Part shown: positions 32,941 to 33,446 of the stretch, piece after piece
How the letters are laid out: each line of letters opens with the position of its first letter
Position numbering within the stretch: the first letter of the stretch is position 1
From: Anaerofustis sp.
GTDB taxonomy: Bacteria; Bacillota; Clostridia; Eubacteriales; Anaerofustaceae
Reading direction: 5' to 3'
NCBI RefSeq assembly: GCF_019420015.1
Contig: NZ_JAHZIA010000001.1
Coordinates: 57,640 to 91,085 of the forward strand
DNA length: 33,446 bases
The notes under the pieces: generated by a model
Seen by the model: the letters and a program-made list of their open reading frames with translations, nothing else
Database searches by the model: none
What the model was told of the DNA's origin: nothing
Position numbers and translations under genes: made by a program

Positions 32941-33446
32941 TTATATTCCCTCCGAGCTTCTTAAAATCTTCGTAAAAATGAGGATAAGATTTTTTTACAC
33001 ACATATAATCTTTTATTATGATATCATCCTTACACCTGCTTGATGCAATGGCTAGGCTCATTGAAATTCTATGGTCTTTGAAAGAATCCACACACCCTCC
33101 ATTTAAAGAATCAACACCGTTTATTGTAAGGCTTTCTTCTTTCTCTATAATATCAGCACCAAGTTTATTTAACTGAGTTGAAATTGCAGTTAATCTGTCA
33201 CATTCCTTTATTCTAAGTCTTCCCGCATTTATAATTTCCGTTTTTCCATTCGTAAGTGCAGCACATACCGTAAGTATCGGAATAATATCAGGGCAGTTTG
33301 TTGCATCAATCACTTTGTTTTTATCATTTTTAAGTACTTCAAGCCATTTTAATATTTCTTTATCACCTTGAAGAGAATTTTCATCAAGACCTTTTATGTC
33401 TATGTCATTGCCAAGGTAGTTCGCACTAAGGAAAAAAGCTGCCTGA
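32918..33446 (-). CDS. aroA: EPSP synthase, C-terminal fragment
   Basis: Adds enolpyruvate from PEP to shikimate-3-phosphate. Only the C-terminal ~175 residues are in the window; the gene runs off the right edge with no start inside. The visible part begins QAAFFLSANYLGNDIDIKGL and continues to QGDKEILKWLEVL. IDATNCPDIIPILTVCAAL holds the conserved D..NCPD..P segment, RIKECDRL corresponds to the R.KE.DR motif, and FKDHRISMSLAIAS carries DHR. KSYPHFYEDFKKLGG ends the protein. It overlaps aroC by 23 bases. Confidence 0.96.
   Translation of the reverse strand, partial: QAAFFLSANYLGNDIDIKGLDENSLQGDKEILKWLEVLKNDKNKVIDATNCPDIIPILTVCAALTNGKTEIINAGRLRIKECDRLTAISTQLNKLGADIIEKEESLTINGVDSLNGGCVDSFKDHRISMSLAIASSRCKDDIIIKDYMCVKKSYPHFYEDFKKLGGNINECNIWQ

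Noticed and set aside
1..33446. tRNA, rRNA, CRISPR, IS elements or att sites
   Set aside because: None of the expected signatures (CCA-ended cloverleafs, regularly spaced repeats, transposase motifs, flanking direct repeats) was seen on either strand by eye.

Overview
The window is AT-rich (estimated by eye at roughly 30% GC) and densely coded. Nearly every gene lies on the minus strand; the only plus-strand genes are a two-gene membrane module at 9806-10818. Strong AGGAGG-type ribosome sites, tight or overlapping operons, many intrinsic terminators and the endospore regulators spo0A, spoIVB, sigE and a spoIIGA-like gene point to a low-GC anaerobic member of the Clostridia. A cobalamin-dependent ribonucleotide reductase fits an anaerobe. 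I cannot name the species. I saw no tRNA, rRNA, CRISPR, IS element or prophage.

Layout from left to right. 1-305 is the N-terminal part of murE. 490-1691 holds spoIIGA-sigE, in which SpoIIGA is about half the usual size. 2010-2729 is an orphan GntR/UTRA regulator. 2843-9417 is the classical clostridial run, read right to left: membrane protein, tlyA, nadK, argR, recN, spoIVB, spo0A. 9526-10818 carries a tiny membrane protein and the divergent YetF (DUF421)/DUF4363 pair. 10805-12830 is a TraB-family protein with prephenate dehydrogenase. 13133-16198 is a three-gene anaerobic glycerol-3-phosphate oxidation operon (GlpA-like, NAD/FAD oxidoreductase, DUF1667) behind a leader that looks attenuated. 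16438-18256 is nfeD, an SPFH gene and aroQ in one operon. 18411-19857 is a DUF89 phosphatase overlapping a hexuloisomerase-like SIS gene. 19991-21760 encodes an unrecognised signal-peptide/TM protein with a very acidic tail. 21905-26325 is a row of small accessory enzymes: GyrI-like, SPL-type radical SAM, two GNATs, a YbaK-type deacylase and BirA. 26488-29445 is nrdJ. 29622-33446 is the aromatic operon aroA(partial)-aroC-pheA-like-aroE-aroK.

The genes connect in several ways. AroQ, AroE, AroK, AroA and AroC cover most of the shikimate path to chorismate, and TyrA takes prephenate towards tyrosine. The PheA-like protein keeps chorismate mutase residues but its dehydratase part appears to have lost catalytic motifs. 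Pro-sigmaE keeps a pro-sequence, so the reduced SpoIIGA may still be its protease.

The observations I rate highest are the glycerol-operon leader (consensus promoter, purine repeat element, then a strong terminator before the gene), the shortened SpoIIGA, the degenerate prephenate dehydratase, the pair of NrdR-box-like sites 31 bp apart at the nrdJ promoter, the DUF89-HxlB overlap and the acidic membrane protein. Calls rest on motif reading and remembered family knowledge; no searches were run.
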